DNA from: Polyangiaceae bacterium
GTDB taxonomy: Bacteria > Myxococcota_A > Polyangia > Polyangiales > Polyangiaceae
Direction of reading: 5' to 3'
Assembly (NCBI GenBank): GCA_020633205.1
Contig: JACKEB010000010.1
Span: 868,001-932,000, forward strand
DNA: 64,000 nt
The position numbers and the translations under genes were made by a program. The notes under the pieces are model-generated. The model ran no database searches. It worked only from the letters and a program-made list of their open reading frames with translations, and had not been told where the DNA came from. Within the stretch, counting starts at the first letter, position 1, and each line of letters starts with the position of its first letter. Positions 54,120 to 62,988 of the stretch are shown piece by piece.

Positions 54120-54146
54120 TAGTGTCCTGTCTCCGTAGTTCGCTGC
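54120..54146 (+). repeat. Dispersed stop-anchored motif, copy C
   Basis: TAGTGTCC, variable T, GTCTCCGTAGTTCGC, T, GC. Matches copy B at 25 of 27 bases. Unlike the others it has no gene ending at its TAG. Confidence 0.8.
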
Positions 54147-54189
54147 AAAACTCGCCCGCCCCCTCAAAGCGCGGGCGCTCGAGTTTTGC
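54145..54189. other. Intergenic inverted repeat (hairpin)
   Basis: GCAAAACTC with GAGTTTTGC (9 bp) outside GCCCGC with GCGGGC (6 bp), a GCTC bulge on one side. It lies away from gene ends, so it is not an ordinary terminator for the neighbours. A small RNA terminator, a leader structure for the DASS gene or an operator are options. Directly adjoins motif copy C. Confidence 0.55.
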
Positions 54190-54335
54190 GCCTTCGCGCT
54201 ACTTTTGAGACGAGGAAACGCTGTGTTGATTTGTTCGGCGAATCACAGATTCGCCTCACTAGCAGTCCTCATTGGACGTGCAAACGCTCGGGGCATTCTG
54301 CAAAAGTCCCAAGCTTTTTGTGCGGTTGATCTAGC

Positions 54336-55745
54336 ATGCGCGCCATGTCGGGCGACGGGGAGGCAGAGGCGCCGCAGGGCTATCCGTGGCTGCGCTTGTT
54401 GCTCGGCCCGTTGATCGCGGCGATAGCCTATTTCCTGGCTCGGTATGCTGGGCTCGCGAATCCCGCCGCCTTCACCGCCGGCGTGACGGCGTGGTGTGCG
54501 CTGTGGTGGGTGACGGAGCCAGTGCCGATCCCGGTAACGAGCCTCTTGCCATTTGCGCTGTTTCCGTTGTGCGGTGTGCTCGATCATGGCGAGGTCGCGA
54601 AGGCCTATGGTCACACGCTGATCTTGCTCTTGCTCGGTGGCTTCGTGCTGTCGACGGCGATGGAAAAGAGCGGCGCTCATCGCCGCGTGGCCCTCGGCAT
54701 GGTGCGCTTGGTGGGCGGGCGAGGACGCCGCTTGGTGCTTGGCTTCATGCTAGCGACGGGCCTCACCAGCATGTGGATCAGCAACACAGCGACCACGCTG
54801 ATGATGCTGCCAGTCGCTCTCGCCGTCATCGAGCGCGACGAGAGCAATCGCCTCTCAGCGCCGCTGCTGCTCGGGATCGGCTACTCCTCGAGCATCGGCG
54901 GCCTCGGCACACCCGTTGGCACACCGCCGAACGTGATCTTCATGGGTGTGTACAAGCAGCTCACGCACACCGAGGTGAGCTTCGTCGATTGGATGAAGAT
55001 CGGCGTGCCGGTGACCTTGCTGCTCATCCCAGCGGCTTGGTTCCTGCTCACTCGTCGCCTCGGGGAAACGGGCACGGTCACGATCCAGAAGCTCGGTCCG
55101 TGGCGCAAACCCGAGACGCGCGTCCTGATCGTGTTCGCGATCACCGCGGTGCTGTGGATCACCCGCACCGAGCCGGGCGGCGGCTGGGCGGGCCTCATCG
55201 GCCAGAAAGGCATCGGCGACGCGACCATCGCGCTCTTCATGTGCGTGGTGATGTTCGTCTGCCCGGATGGCGAAGGTGGGCAGCTCCTCGACTGGCCCAC
55301 CGCCAACAAGATCCCGTGGGGTCTGCTGATCTTGTTCGGTGGCGGCATCGCCATCGCCAGCGCCTTCGAGAAATCGGGGCTCAGCAAATCCCTTGGTGGC
55401 GCGCTCAGTGGCCTCGCCGGAGCGCCGTTGATCCTGACCATCGCAGGCCTGTGCCTGGCGGTGACGTTCCTCACCGAGGTAACCAGCAACACCGCAACAG
55501 CCACGCTCTTGATGCCCGTGCTCGGAGCGGCGGCGATTGCGGCCAACATCGATCCGAAGCTCTTGATGGTGCCCGCGGCGCTCAGCGCGAGCTGCGCCTT
55601 CATGCTACCCGTCGCGACCGCGCCCAATGCGATCGTGTTCGGAACCGGTCAGGTCAAGGCGGCGCGCATGGCCCGTGAAGGTTTCTGGCTGAATTTAGCC
55701 GGTGTCGTGATCGTCAGTCTGTGTTGCTACCTGCTCCTTCGGTGA
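54336..55745 (+). CDS. DASS-family (SLC13) divalent-anion/sodium symporter
   Basis: 469 residues with about eleven membrane segments. The two SNT motifs of the family, MWISNTATTLMMLP and EVTSNTATATLLMP, bind sodium and the carboxylate of the substrate. GIGYSSSIGGLGTPVGTPPN is a family block. Substrates are C4-dicarboxylates, citrate or sulfate; it cannot be narrowed. ATG 54336; ATG 54345 is possible. Confidence 0.93.
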   Translation: MRAMSGDGEAEAPQGYPWLRLLLGPLIAAIAYFLARYAGLANPAAFTAGVTAWCALWWVTEPVPIPVTSLLPFALFPLCGVLDHGEVAKAYGHTLILLLLGGFVLSTAMEKSGAHRRVALGMVRLVGGRGRRLVLGFMLATGLTSMWISNTATTLMMLPVALAVIERDESNRLSAPLLLGIGYSSSIGGLGTPVGTPPNVIFMGVYKQLTHTEVSFVDWMKIGVPVTLLLIPAAWFLLTRRLGETGTVTIQKLGPWRKPETRVLIVFAITAVLWITRTEPGGGWAGLIGQKGIGDATIALFMCVVMFVCPDGEGGQLLDWPTANKIPWGLLILFGGGIAIASAFEKSGLSKSLGGALSGLAGAPLILTIAGLCLAVTFLTEVTSNTATATLLMPVLGAAAIAANIDPKLLMVPAALSASCAFMLPVATAPNAIVFGTGQVKAARMAREGFWLNLAGVVIVSLCCYLLLR

Positions 55746-55794
55746 AGCCGGGCTTGCACCGCGTGCGGCGCCCAGCGCAGACTCTCGCCCCTCG

Positions 55795-56907
55795 ATGATC
55801 GTCGTCTTTGGAGCCACGGGATTCACCGGCCGCTTGTGCGTCGAAGCCTTGCAAGACTTGGGCGTCAAGGACGTGGTCCTCGGAGGCCGTAGTCGCTCGA
55901 GCCTAGCGGAGCTCAGCAATCGCACCGGCTTCAAGTATCGCGTGGCCGATGCAACCAACAGCCAGAGCCTGCGGGAGCTGGTGCGCGGCGCCCAGGTGGT
56001 GGTGAGCTGCGCCGGGCCTTTTGCACGCTTCGGGGAGCCAGTCGTCAGCGCGGCGCTGCACGCGAAGGCGCACTTCCTCGATACCACCGGGGAGCAGGCG
56101 TACATGATGCGCGTCGTCGAGCGCTACCATGGCGCTGCGGTGCTGGCGAAGGTCGCCGTGGTGAACGCCCACGCCTTCGAGTTCGCGCTAGGCAGCTGCG
56201 CGGCATCGCTCCTTGCGGAAACGCATCCCGAGCTCGACACGCTGCACGTCTTCAATCGAGTTCAGGGGGTGAGGAACATCGCGGCTAGCCGGGGCACGCT
56301 CAAATCAGGACTGGGTGCCTTGGCTGAACCCGGCTACGAGCGCAAACGGGGCGTGCTGGTTCCCCGCGGGGTGTCGCCGTTGCCGCGCCGGGCGCACTTC
56401 CCAGACAACGGCGCGACGGAGCTCGCCGTGCCATTTCCGGGAGGCGAAGCCATTCACCTGATCAAGCAGCACCCTCAGCTGAAGAACGTCAGCACCAACT
56501 TGGTAGTGCCTAAAGGCCTCGCGGCGCCGCTGATGGCCGCCTGGTCGCTGAAGCACGTCTACAAGCGCGTGTACGAGCGCGGCTTGCTCAAGGACATCGA
56601 GGCGCGCATCGATCAGGGCAGCGAAGGGCCGAGCGACGACGTACGGCGCCAGCAAGCCTTCAAGGTACTAGCAGTAGGCAGCGTGGGTGGCAAACACGGC
56701 ACCGAGCAGAGCGTGCTGGTCACTGGAACGGATCCTTACGGAATCACCGCGCGCTGCATTGCGATTGGCGCAAAATGGCTGGTCACCAAAGAGGCGCAGA
56801 ACGTCGGCGTCGTGGACACCGCCAGCGCCTTCGGAGCGCGCGAGTTCTTGCAGGCGCTCGAGCCCTATGGCGTGCGTGTCAGCACACCCGGGTCGGTCAG
56901 GGCGTGA
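55795..56907 (+). CDS. Saccharopine-dehydrogenase-like NAD(P)-binding oxidoreductase
   Basis: 370 residues. N-terminal Rossmann GATGFTGRL, GGRSRSSLAEL, VVVSCAGPFARFGEPVV and FLDTTGEQAYM, as in the saccharopine dehydrogenase-like family that includes mycobacterial trans-acting enoyl reductases. Middle GVRNIAASRGTLKSGL and C-terminal TGTDPYGITARC fit those family members, which act in lipid modification. Ends 11 nt inside the convergent lipoprotein gene. Confidence 0.88.
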   Translation: MIVVFGATGFTGRLCVEALQDLGVKDVVLGGRSRSSLAELSNRTGFKYRVADATNSQSLRELVRGAQVVVSCAGPFARFGEPVVSAALHAKAHFLDTTGEQAYMMRVVERYHGAAVLAKVAVVNAHAFEFALGSCAASLLAETHPELDTLHVFNRVQGVRNIAASRGTLKSGLGALAEPGYERKRGVLVPRGVSPLPRRAHFPDNGATELAVPFPGGEAIHLIKQHPQLKNVSTNLVVPKGLAAPLMAAWSLKHVYKRVYERGLLKDIEARIDQGSEGPSDDVRRQQAFKVLAVGSVGGKHGTEQSVLVTGTDPYGITARCIAIGAKWLVTKEAQNVGVVDTASAFGAREFLQALEPYGVRVSTPGSVRA

Positions 56908-58780
56908 GGCGCAGAGAGAGCGCGTCCCAGCCTCCGACTTGAGTGCCGCCCGGCAGTTCGCCCGCCGTGTGGCCAGCGACGTAGAGGAGCCCGCTGCCGA
57001 ACGTCGCGATCCCGTGCCCTTCGTCTCGACTGGCGGTGCCGATCTGGGTGCTCCACACGAGATCGCCCTGAGGATTTACCTTGAGCACGAAGACATCACG
57101 CCCCCCAGCCGTAGTCTGCCCGGCTAGCGAGCCGTCAGTCGCACCTGCGACCAAGAAGTTGCCGTTAGGATCGATGGTCGCCGAGAACGCGTAGTCGGGC
57201 GCCGTGGAGCCATAGAGTCGCGTCCAGACGTCGTTGCCGGAAGCGTCCAGCTTGATGAGTAAAGCGTCGACTGTCCCCACTCCGGACTGTCCGGCGTAAG
57301 GTGCGCGCGCTGCACCCGCCATGTACACGTTGCCCCCCTGGTCGACGACCACGGCGCTATCGAAACCGTCTCCCGGGAACTGACGGGTCCACTGCTCTAC
57401 GCCGGCCGAATCGTATTTCCGCACGAAAAAGTCGTAGTAACCAGCGAGCGGCTCCGCGAGCGCGCCCTGGACGTAACCTGACACGACGATGCCGCCTTCC
57501 GGTGTCACCGCCAGGCTAAACGCGCGATCCGTACCAGCGGTTCCAAACTGCCGAGACCAGACCTCCTGGCCCGCGGCGTCGAGCTTGCGAAGGAAGACAT
57601 CGGCGCCGCCAAACGCGGGGAGGCTCCCGAGAGAACCGCTGATTTGTCCCGCGAGGTACGAGTTACCCGCAGCATCGACCGCGATTGCCTGACCCACCGC
57701 GCTGCTCTCGCTGTAGAACTGATGCGTCCACAGCACGCTTCCCGTCGAGGAATACTTGCGAACGAATGCCCCGGCAGAGTCCGGCGGCAGCCCCTGAAGC
57801 GTGTAGCGAGACGCACCTACGGCTAGAACGTTGTCGTTTGCGTCGACAGCTACCCCATTTGCTTCGTCGATTTCTCCTGTACCAAACTGTTGAGCCCACA
57901 GTTCAACGCCCGTAGGCGCAACCACGCGCACGAACGCGTCATTTCGCCCGAAGTGCGGCTGTAGAGGCAACGACCCTGCTGCCGCGCCAGCAAAAGCAAC
58001 GTTGCCTTTGCTGTCCACGGCGACGCCGTTGCTTTGGTCGTACGCCGTGGAACCGAACTGCGGCGGCCAGTTCTGGGCGCCACACACGCGATCGGCCGTG
58101 GCAGTGCCCGGGCTCAACTCCACCTGCGCAGGGGAGCAGTCGGTCCATGGTGCGCAAGCTGCGCTATTCGCCGAGCTGCTGTAAGTTCCCGCGTCACACC
58201 CGGCGCAGCTGCGATCCGCCGTGGCGCTGCCGTCGCTTGCCACGTAGCTCCCCGGAGCACATGCCGCGCGCGGTGCGCAGGCGGTCGCAGGATCCCCGTC
58301 TGCGTCCCATGAATCGTCTCCATTTCCACATGGTATAACCGGATCATCTCCGCCTGCACAGTACTGACCAGCTGCACACGGGTCGCAAGCTTCAGCGTTG
58401 CGAACGCTGCCAGGAGGACAGACAACCGATATGGCCCCGCCGACGCCACCCACGCCGGCTCCACCGCCACCGCCCAAGCCGCCACCACCCAAGCCGCCAC
58501 CACCCAAGCCGCCACCGCCCAAGCCGCCACCGCCCAAGCCGGCGCCTGCTGCACCGCCCAAGCCGGCCGCGCCAGCGCTACCAGCAACCCCGCCACTCGT
58601 ACCCCCTGCCCCCGCGGTGCCCGCGACACCACCAGTCTCTGCTCCGCCCGCGCCGGCAAGCCCTCCGACGCCAGCACCACCCCCAGCAGACCCTTCGTGG
58701 GAGTGCTCTTCCGCCCGAGAGCACCCGACCAACCCAAGCGCGATACACAGCCCGACGAAACTGGTAGCCCGATATCTCAC
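56897..58780 (-). CDS. SBBP beta-propeller lipoprotein with Cys-rich repeats and Gly-rich linker
   Basis: 627 residues, GTG start after GGAGG. Lipobox GLVGC, then a long Gly/Ala linker including five LGGGG units. Next a Cys-rich part (ACDPCAAGQYCAGG, RSCAGCDAGTYSSSANSAAC) like GCC2/GCC3 or TNFR-type repeats. From ~240 to the end, about seven SBBP repeats of the form QFGTxxxDxAxxVAVDxxGNxxVAG, predicted to form a beta-propeller. Such proteins are surface-exposed; ligand unknown. Confidence 0.92.
   Translation of the reverse strand: MRYRATSFVGLCIALGLVGCSRAEEHSHEGSAGGGAGVGGLAGAGGAETGGVAGTAGAGGTSGGVAGSAGAAGLGGAAGAGLGGGGLGGGGLGGGGLGGGGLGGGGGAGVGGVGGAISVVCPPGSVRNAEACDPCAAGQYCAGGDDPVIPCGNGDDSWDADGDPATACAPRAACAPGSYVASDGSATADRSCAGCDAGTYSSSANSAACAPWTDCSPAQVELSPGTATADRVCGAQNWPPQFGSTAYDQSNGVAVDSKGNVAFAGAAAGSLPLQPHFGRNDAFVRVVAPTGVELWAQQFGTGEIDEANGVAVDANDNVLAVGASRYTLQGLPPDSAGAFVRKYSSTGSVLWTHQFYSESSAVGQAIAVDAAGNSYLAGQISGSLGSLPAFGGADVFLRKLDAAGQEVWSRQFGTAGTDRAFSLAVTPEGGIVVSGYVQGALAEPLAGYYDFFVRKYDSAGVEQWTRQFPGDGFDSAVVVDQGGNVYMAGAARAPYAGQSGVGTVDALLIKLDASGNDVWTRLYGSTAPDYAFSATIDPNGNFLVAGATDGSLAGQTTAGGRDVFVLKVNPQGDLVWSTQIGTASRDEGHGIATFGSGLLYVAGHTAGELPGGTQVGGWDALSLRLTP
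58466..58540 (-). repeat. 15-bp in-frame tandem repeat (5 copies)
   Basis: Five units of GGCTTGGGCGGTGGC-type sequence on the minus strand code repeats of GLGGG in the linker of the SBBP lipoprotein. The units differ at one position only. Confidence 0.9.
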
Positions 58781-59031
58781 GAATCAATCCTCCGGCTCGA
58801 TTCCGCACGGCATCCGCACGGCGCAAGTAAGAAGCGTGTAGGATAGGATGCAGCGGATGGTCAAGCAACCCAAGGTCGTAGACACGAGTCCGCGCGGCAG
58901 CCAATCGTTCTGGGCGCGGCACCCGGGGTACCTGCCAGTCGGAGCTCAGGCTTCAAATGAGACTGGAACGGCTCAACAGGCCTCCAACGCCGGTCGGGGA
59001 GCTTCCGCTGGCGTGATCGTAGGACTGCGTA

Positions 59032-59571
59032 GTGCTTCGATTTGACTGGATCGTGGTCCTGGCCACAGCCTTGACCCTCACCCCCGCGTGCCAACCGGAA
59101 TGCCCCAGTCAGCCAACGCCGTGCGCGGTGGGCGGCGAATTGCACGTCGAATTGCCCCTCGATCCGGAGTTCGGTGCTTACCGACTGACCGTGGAGGGCA
59201 CCGACAGCGTACGCAGCTGTCTGTTGATTGCGCCCGACTTGCCGGGCGAAAAGAGCTGGGTGAGCGCCGAGTGCGTTGGCATGTACGTCACGCCGGTCAT
59301 CGAATCGAACTGCGACAGCGGCTGTACCCCAGGTCCAAGCATCAACTGTGGCAGTGAGTGCACGACGGAAGTCACGGGCTACCGCGCGCTGGTCACCTGG
59401 GGCGGACAGCTCGATACGCTCACGCTAACCCTGGAAGACTCCGGCGGTAGCTACGCACCCCTGGAGGTCACGCCGGAGTACCAGACAGAGTATCCCGACG
59501 GAAAGAGCTGTGGGAGCAGCTGTCAGCGAGCCACCACCAGCGTCAGCCTGGATGAGTTGCTCCAGGAGTGA
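59032..59571 (+). CDS. Cys-rich exported protein
   Basis: 179 residues, GTG start. Signal ends at ATALTLTPACQPEC; a lipobox-like TPAC is present. About twelve cysteines follow, e.g. CLLIAPDL, AECVGMY, NCDSGCTPG, INCGSECTTE and KSCGSSCQRA. A beta-rich domain (YRLTVEGTDSV, YRALVTWGGQLDTLTLTLED) probably holds disulfides. Not recognised. Overlaps the convergent GT39 gene by 29 nt. Confidence 0.72.
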   Translation: MLRFDWIVVLATALTLTPACQPECPSQPTPCAVGGELHVELPLDPEFGAYRLTVEGTDSVRSCLLIAPDLPGEKSWVSAECVGMYVTPVIESNCDSGCTPGPSINCGSECTTEVTGYRALVTWGGQLDTLTLTLEDSGGSYAPLEVTPEYQTEYPDGKSCGSSCQRATTSVSLDELLQE

Positions 59572-61084
59572 CTGGCATCTGCCGCGTGTGACCAAAGCTG
59601 CGCAAGCTGGGCCAGATGGCCTCGAGCCCGCCACGGGGCTCACGGCACAGAAACACCGGCACGTCGATGTAGCCCGGCGCGGCCAGCGGCGTCTGCAAGC
59701 GTGAGACCTCCTCGCAGTGCGCGTAGCCTGCTTCGACCGATGCGCTGGGCAAGCCGAAGACGATCAGCTGCTGGGTGCGGTCGGCGTCGAAGCCCCAGTA
59801 GAAGTACGTCATGTTGCCGCTGACCGCGCGGGGCATCCCCGGTTGGCGGTAGACGTTATAACCCGCAGCGTGGGAGTAGCTGCCCGCGAGGATGCCGGTT
59901 CGGCGTTGCTCGTCTGCGGGCAGCGAAGAAAACACTCGCTCAACCTGTCGCGTGCGTTCCTGAGCGCCGAACATGCGATGCATGTCGTGAGTCAGCTCCA
60001 TCGGACGCACCGCCCAGCCGAACAGCGCCCCCGCAGTAGCGTCCATGCGCTGGATGGACAGTACGGGGAGACTGAGCGCGCCCAGCCCGACGCCCGTCGA
60101 CACGAGACCAACGACGAACACTGACCACCCGCGGGGCCGCTTTTCGCGCCAGTGCTCGAACGCAAGCCCACCGGCCGCCATTACCGCGGGGTAAGCGCTG
60201 GCGAGGTAGTACGGCTTGCCCGCGCTCACCAGGTAGAGCGCGGCCAAAACCAAGAAGGCCACGGCGAAAGGTCGGCTCGGCTTCTCCGGTGAGCGCAAGC
60301 TCGCCACCACCCCGGCGATCCACACCGGAAGCGCGAGCGGGCCGAAATACAACACCTGACCTGGTAGGAACATCACCCGCTGATCCACCAGCAGCGCCCG
60401 CATATGGCCCATGAACTCCAGCGTCGGGTAGCCGTGCTGTACCTGCCAAATCAGGTTCGGCAGCGCAATCAACCCAGCGAGCGCCACGCCCATCCAGGGC
60501 CAGGGCCGCTTGAGCTCCCCACGCACCGGACTCGCGAGAATACCCAAGAACAGCGCCGCACCCCAGGCGACCGAGGCGTGCTTCGCCAGAATGGCTAACC
60601 CCAGGGAAACACCCGCAGCGAGCCACGCCCAACGCACCTGCCTCTTGAGCGCAAGCGCGACCCAGTAGGCGCTGAGCGTACACAAGAAGACCTCGAACAC
60701 CGGAATATCGAGCATCGACCCCATGCGCAGCGGTGCCGGCGCCAAGAGCAGCGCCAACAGCGCCACCAGTTGAGCGCGCCATCCTCCGCCCCAGAGCTTG
60801 ACCAAGAGCCCAACCAGCCAGAGCGTCGCCGTCCCCGCCAAGACGGCCGGTAGCCTCAACGCAAGCAGACCGCCACCCAAGCGATCGACGATCGCGGCGA
60901 TCCACGGAATGAGCGGCGGGTGATCGACGTAGCCAAAGGCGAGGTGCCGCCCGCACTCGATGAAGTACAGCTCGTCGGTATGGTAGCCGTAGCGACGGAT
61001 CAAGAGCAGGTGCACCAGCGCCTTGAGCCCACAAGCCACGCCCACGACCCAGGCGCTCGCGCGCTCCCAGGCACGCTTCCTCAC
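59543..61084 (-). CDS. GT39-like (ArnT/PMT-type) membrane glycosyltransferase
   Basis: 513 residues with about eleven membrane segments and the family active-site motif RRYGYHTDELYF (Asp-Glu after the first segment), plus GYVDHPPLIPWIA. These enzymes move a sugar from a polyprenyl phosphate donor to lipid A, a protein or a glycan in the periplasm. GTG start overlaps the TetR stop by 4 nt, so the two form an operon under the operator at 61.8 kb. Confidence 0.92.
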   Translation of the reverse strand: MRKRAWERASAWVVGVACGLKALVHLLLIRRYGYHTDELYFIECGRHLAFGYVDHPPLIPWIAAIVDRLGGGLLALRLPAVLAGTATLWLVGLLVKLWGGGWRAQLVALLALLLAPAPLRMGSMLDIPVFEVFLCTLSAYWVALALKRQVRWAWLAAGVSLGLAILAKHASVAWGAALFLGILASPVRGELKRPWPWMGVALAGLIALPNLIWQVQHGYPTLEFMGHMRALLVDQRVMFLPGQVLYFGPLALPVWIAGVVASLRSPEKPSRPFAVAFLVLAALYLVSAGKPYYLASAYPAVMAAGGLAFEHWREKRPRGWSVFVVGLVSTGVGLGALSLPVLSIQRMDATAGALFGWAVRPMELTHDMHRMFGAQERTRQVERVFSSLPADEQRRTGILAGSYSHAAGYNVYRQPGMPRAVSGNMTYFYWGFDADRTQQLIVFGLPSASVEAGYAHCEEVSRLQTPLAAPGYIDVPVFLCREPRGGLEAIWPSLRSFGHTRQMPVTPGATHPG

Positions 61085-61788
61085 GGCAACACCCCATTCA
61101 CGAGCAATGCCACGATTTCTCGCTTCACGGTCGCCTCGTCTGGACCAAGGCTAGGCTGATCGGGGTCCGCACCCGACACGAAGTGACGATGCATCGCCCA
61201 AAACACCAGCGTCTCGAGCAGAGCCCGCGCGACCACCTCGGCGCTCCCCAGCTTGCGCAGTCGCCGCCCGCGCCTGGAGAGCAGCTCAGTCAAGAGCTGC
61301 ACCTGAGCGCGCCGACCTCCACCGAACCAGACCTCCGCTAGCTCAGGAAAATCGATGGCGCAGCGATCGATGAGCTTCAACGCGCGGCGATTCCGGGCGA
61401 TCGCCTCGTACAAGTCCGTGAGCACCTCGGACAGCTCTCGCTCGACGCCGCGCACCCGCAGGCTGCCTTGCATCACTCCCGCGAGCTTCAGCGCTGCGGC
61501 TTCCGTCATCACGCGTGTCTGAACGTACCCCACCGTGGCGCCCGCCAGCGGCGTGCGCAGCGGCAGCGCGTCGGGCGTCGGCAACTGCAGGTGACCATCC
61601 GCGAAGCGCACCGCGGCGTCGAACAAGGCCTCCTTCGACTCGACGTACCCGTAGAGCGTGCCCTTGGCGACGCCGAGCCGCTTCGCGACATCTTCCATCT
61701 GAGTGCGGGCGAAGCCGCGCTGAATGAAGACCGCCGTCGCTGCTTCGATCAACTGAGGGAATCGGTCACTGGGGATGCTGCGCGCCAC
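61081..61788 (-). CDS. TetR-family regulator of the GT39 operon
   Basis: 235 residues. Helix-turn-helix: FPQLIEAATAVFIQRGFAR, TQMEDVAKRLGVAKGTLYGYV, ESKEALFDAA. Helical ligand domain. GTG 61788 lies 11 nt below a perfect inverted repeat. 4-nt overlap with the GT39 gene. Probably represses both. Confidence 0.93.
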   Translation of the reverse strand: MARSIPSDRFPQLIEAATAVFIQRGFARTQMEDVAKRLGVAKGTLYGYVESKEALFDAAVRFADGHLQLPTPDALPLRTPLAGATVGYVQTRVMTEAAALKLAGVMQGSLRVRGVERELSEVLTDLYEAIARNRRALKLIDRCAIDFPELAEVWFGGGRRAQVQLLTELLSRRGRRLRKLGSAEVVARALLETLVFWAMHRHFVSGADPDQPSLGPDEATVKREIVALLVNGVLP

Positions 61789-61798
61789 CCTCTGAGCA

Positions 61799-61821
61799 TA
61801 ACTGACCGACCGAGTCAGTTA
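61799..61821. promoter_or_regulatory. TetR operator
   Basis: Perfect 8-bp inverted repeat TAACTGAC-CGACCGA-GTCAGTTA just upstream of the TetR start. It resembles the ACTGAC...GTCAGT core of known TetR/AcrR-type operators. Confidence 0.75.
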
Positions 61822-61875
61822 AACTGGAGAGCGCTAGGCCAGATCAGCCTGGGTGAGCTGCTCGAGCGAACGAGC

Positions 61876-62913
61876 TCACAGGCACTTGGCCTTCATCGGT
61901 AAATCCGCGTCGCTAGCGCCCAGGGTGATCGAACGCGCATCGAAGCCGACCCCGATGCTGATCGCGTCGCAAGGCAGGCTGCCGTCACCGTTCGTGCCGT
62001 CGCTGCGCATGTCTGCGGCCCGGCGGAAGTCCTCGTACTCTCGGGCCTCATAATTACAGTCGCCGCTGGCGTTGCCGTAAACCTCGCGCACTGCGTCGAT
62101 CGCCTCTTGCACCAGGACGACTCCGGTGATCGAGCCGTCGCTGATCGTCACCGAACCGTCCTCGTCGCGCGTCAACGTCGCGTGGATGCGGTACGACCGA
62201 ATGCGCAAGCGGTAGTAGTAGTCTCCGTCCAAGCCGGCGTAGCTGCGGTGCATCTCAAAGGCTCCGGTTCCGGTCAGCTCGAGCGCATCGCCATCAAGGC
62301 GCCCGGACAGCACGGCGAGGGGCGCGCCGTTCGAGAAGTTCTGGGTCGCCGGGTGCCATACGGTCGCATAGGTCCCGTACTCGCCCTCCCCGCGACTACG
62401 CAGGAGCGCGCCCGCAACGGTGCCGTCGTCCGCAACCTCGAAGCTCAACACCGTCGACACGCCGAACGTCATCGCGTGGTTCGCGAGGTCCGCGATGTCA
62501 CCGTAGAGATGAGAGGCGTCCAGCTCCGCGTAGCTGTTGTCCAGGCCATCGAAGCGATCGAACTGAGCGGGGTGCTCGCCAGCAAACCCGCGACAGTGGT
62601 CGGCATCCGGGGTGTCCGCATCCAGGCCGTCGAGGTTGTCGGAGTAGCTGTCGTAGAAATAGCGGTCGAGCTCGTGATTGGAGATCACCAAGGCGTAGGC
62701 GTTCGGGTTGCTCGCTCCCGCCGCTCCTCCAGTGCCGGCCGTCGCACCCACTCCCCCCGTGCCGGCGGTAGCACCGGCCTCACCGCCGCTTCCGGCCGTC
62801 GCACCTGCCCCACCGTTTCCAGCATCAGGTGAGGCGCCGTTCGAGCTGCAACCCACACTGCCGGCACTGATCAAGCTCACCGCGGCCAAGCCACGAAACC
62901 ACGCTTTCGACAT
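61876..62913 (-). CDS. Lipoprotein with Gly-rich linker, unknown C-terminal domain
   Basis: 345 residues. Lipobox GSVGC (Cys22), Gly/Ala/Thr linker (GAGATAGSGGEAGATAG style) to ~65, then an unknown domain with YALVISNHELDRYFYDSYSD, DTPDADHCRGF, GDYYYRLRIRSYRIHATLTRD and CNYEAREYEDFRRA, ending PMKAKCL. Three cysteines remain in the mature C-terminal domain. Not recognised. Confidence 0.82.
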   Translation of the reverse strand: MSKAWFRGLAAVSLISAGSVGCSSNGASPDAGNGGAGATAGSGGEAGATAGTGGVGATAGTGGAAGASNPNAYALVISNHELDRYFYDSYSDNLDGLDADTPDADHCRGFAGEHPAQFDRFDGLDNSYAELDASHLYGDIADLANHAMTFGVSTVLSFEVADDGTVAGALLRSRGEGEYGTYATVWHPATQNFSNGAPLAVLSGRLDGDALELTGTGAFEMHRSYAGLDGDYYYRLRIRSYRIHATLTRDEDGSVTISDGSITGVVLVQEAIDAVREVYGNASGDCNYEAREYEDFRRAADMRSDGTNGDGSLPCDAISIGVGFDARSITLGASDADLPMKAKCL

Positions 62914-62988
62914 GAGTCAAGGTACGCAGCAGCGAGCCAGTTCGCCCCCCGCGCCCACCAAAGCGAGTGAGTTTCACATCCACACGGA

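Larger units (their letters stand above)
53971..54335. other. Divergent region with hairpin and motif copy C
   Basis: About 365 bp between the murein endopeptidase and the DASS transporter. It holds the dispersed motif at 54120-54146 and a long inverted repeat at 54145-54189. Both lie outside any gene. The promoters of the two divergent genes must also be here. Confidence 0.5.
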
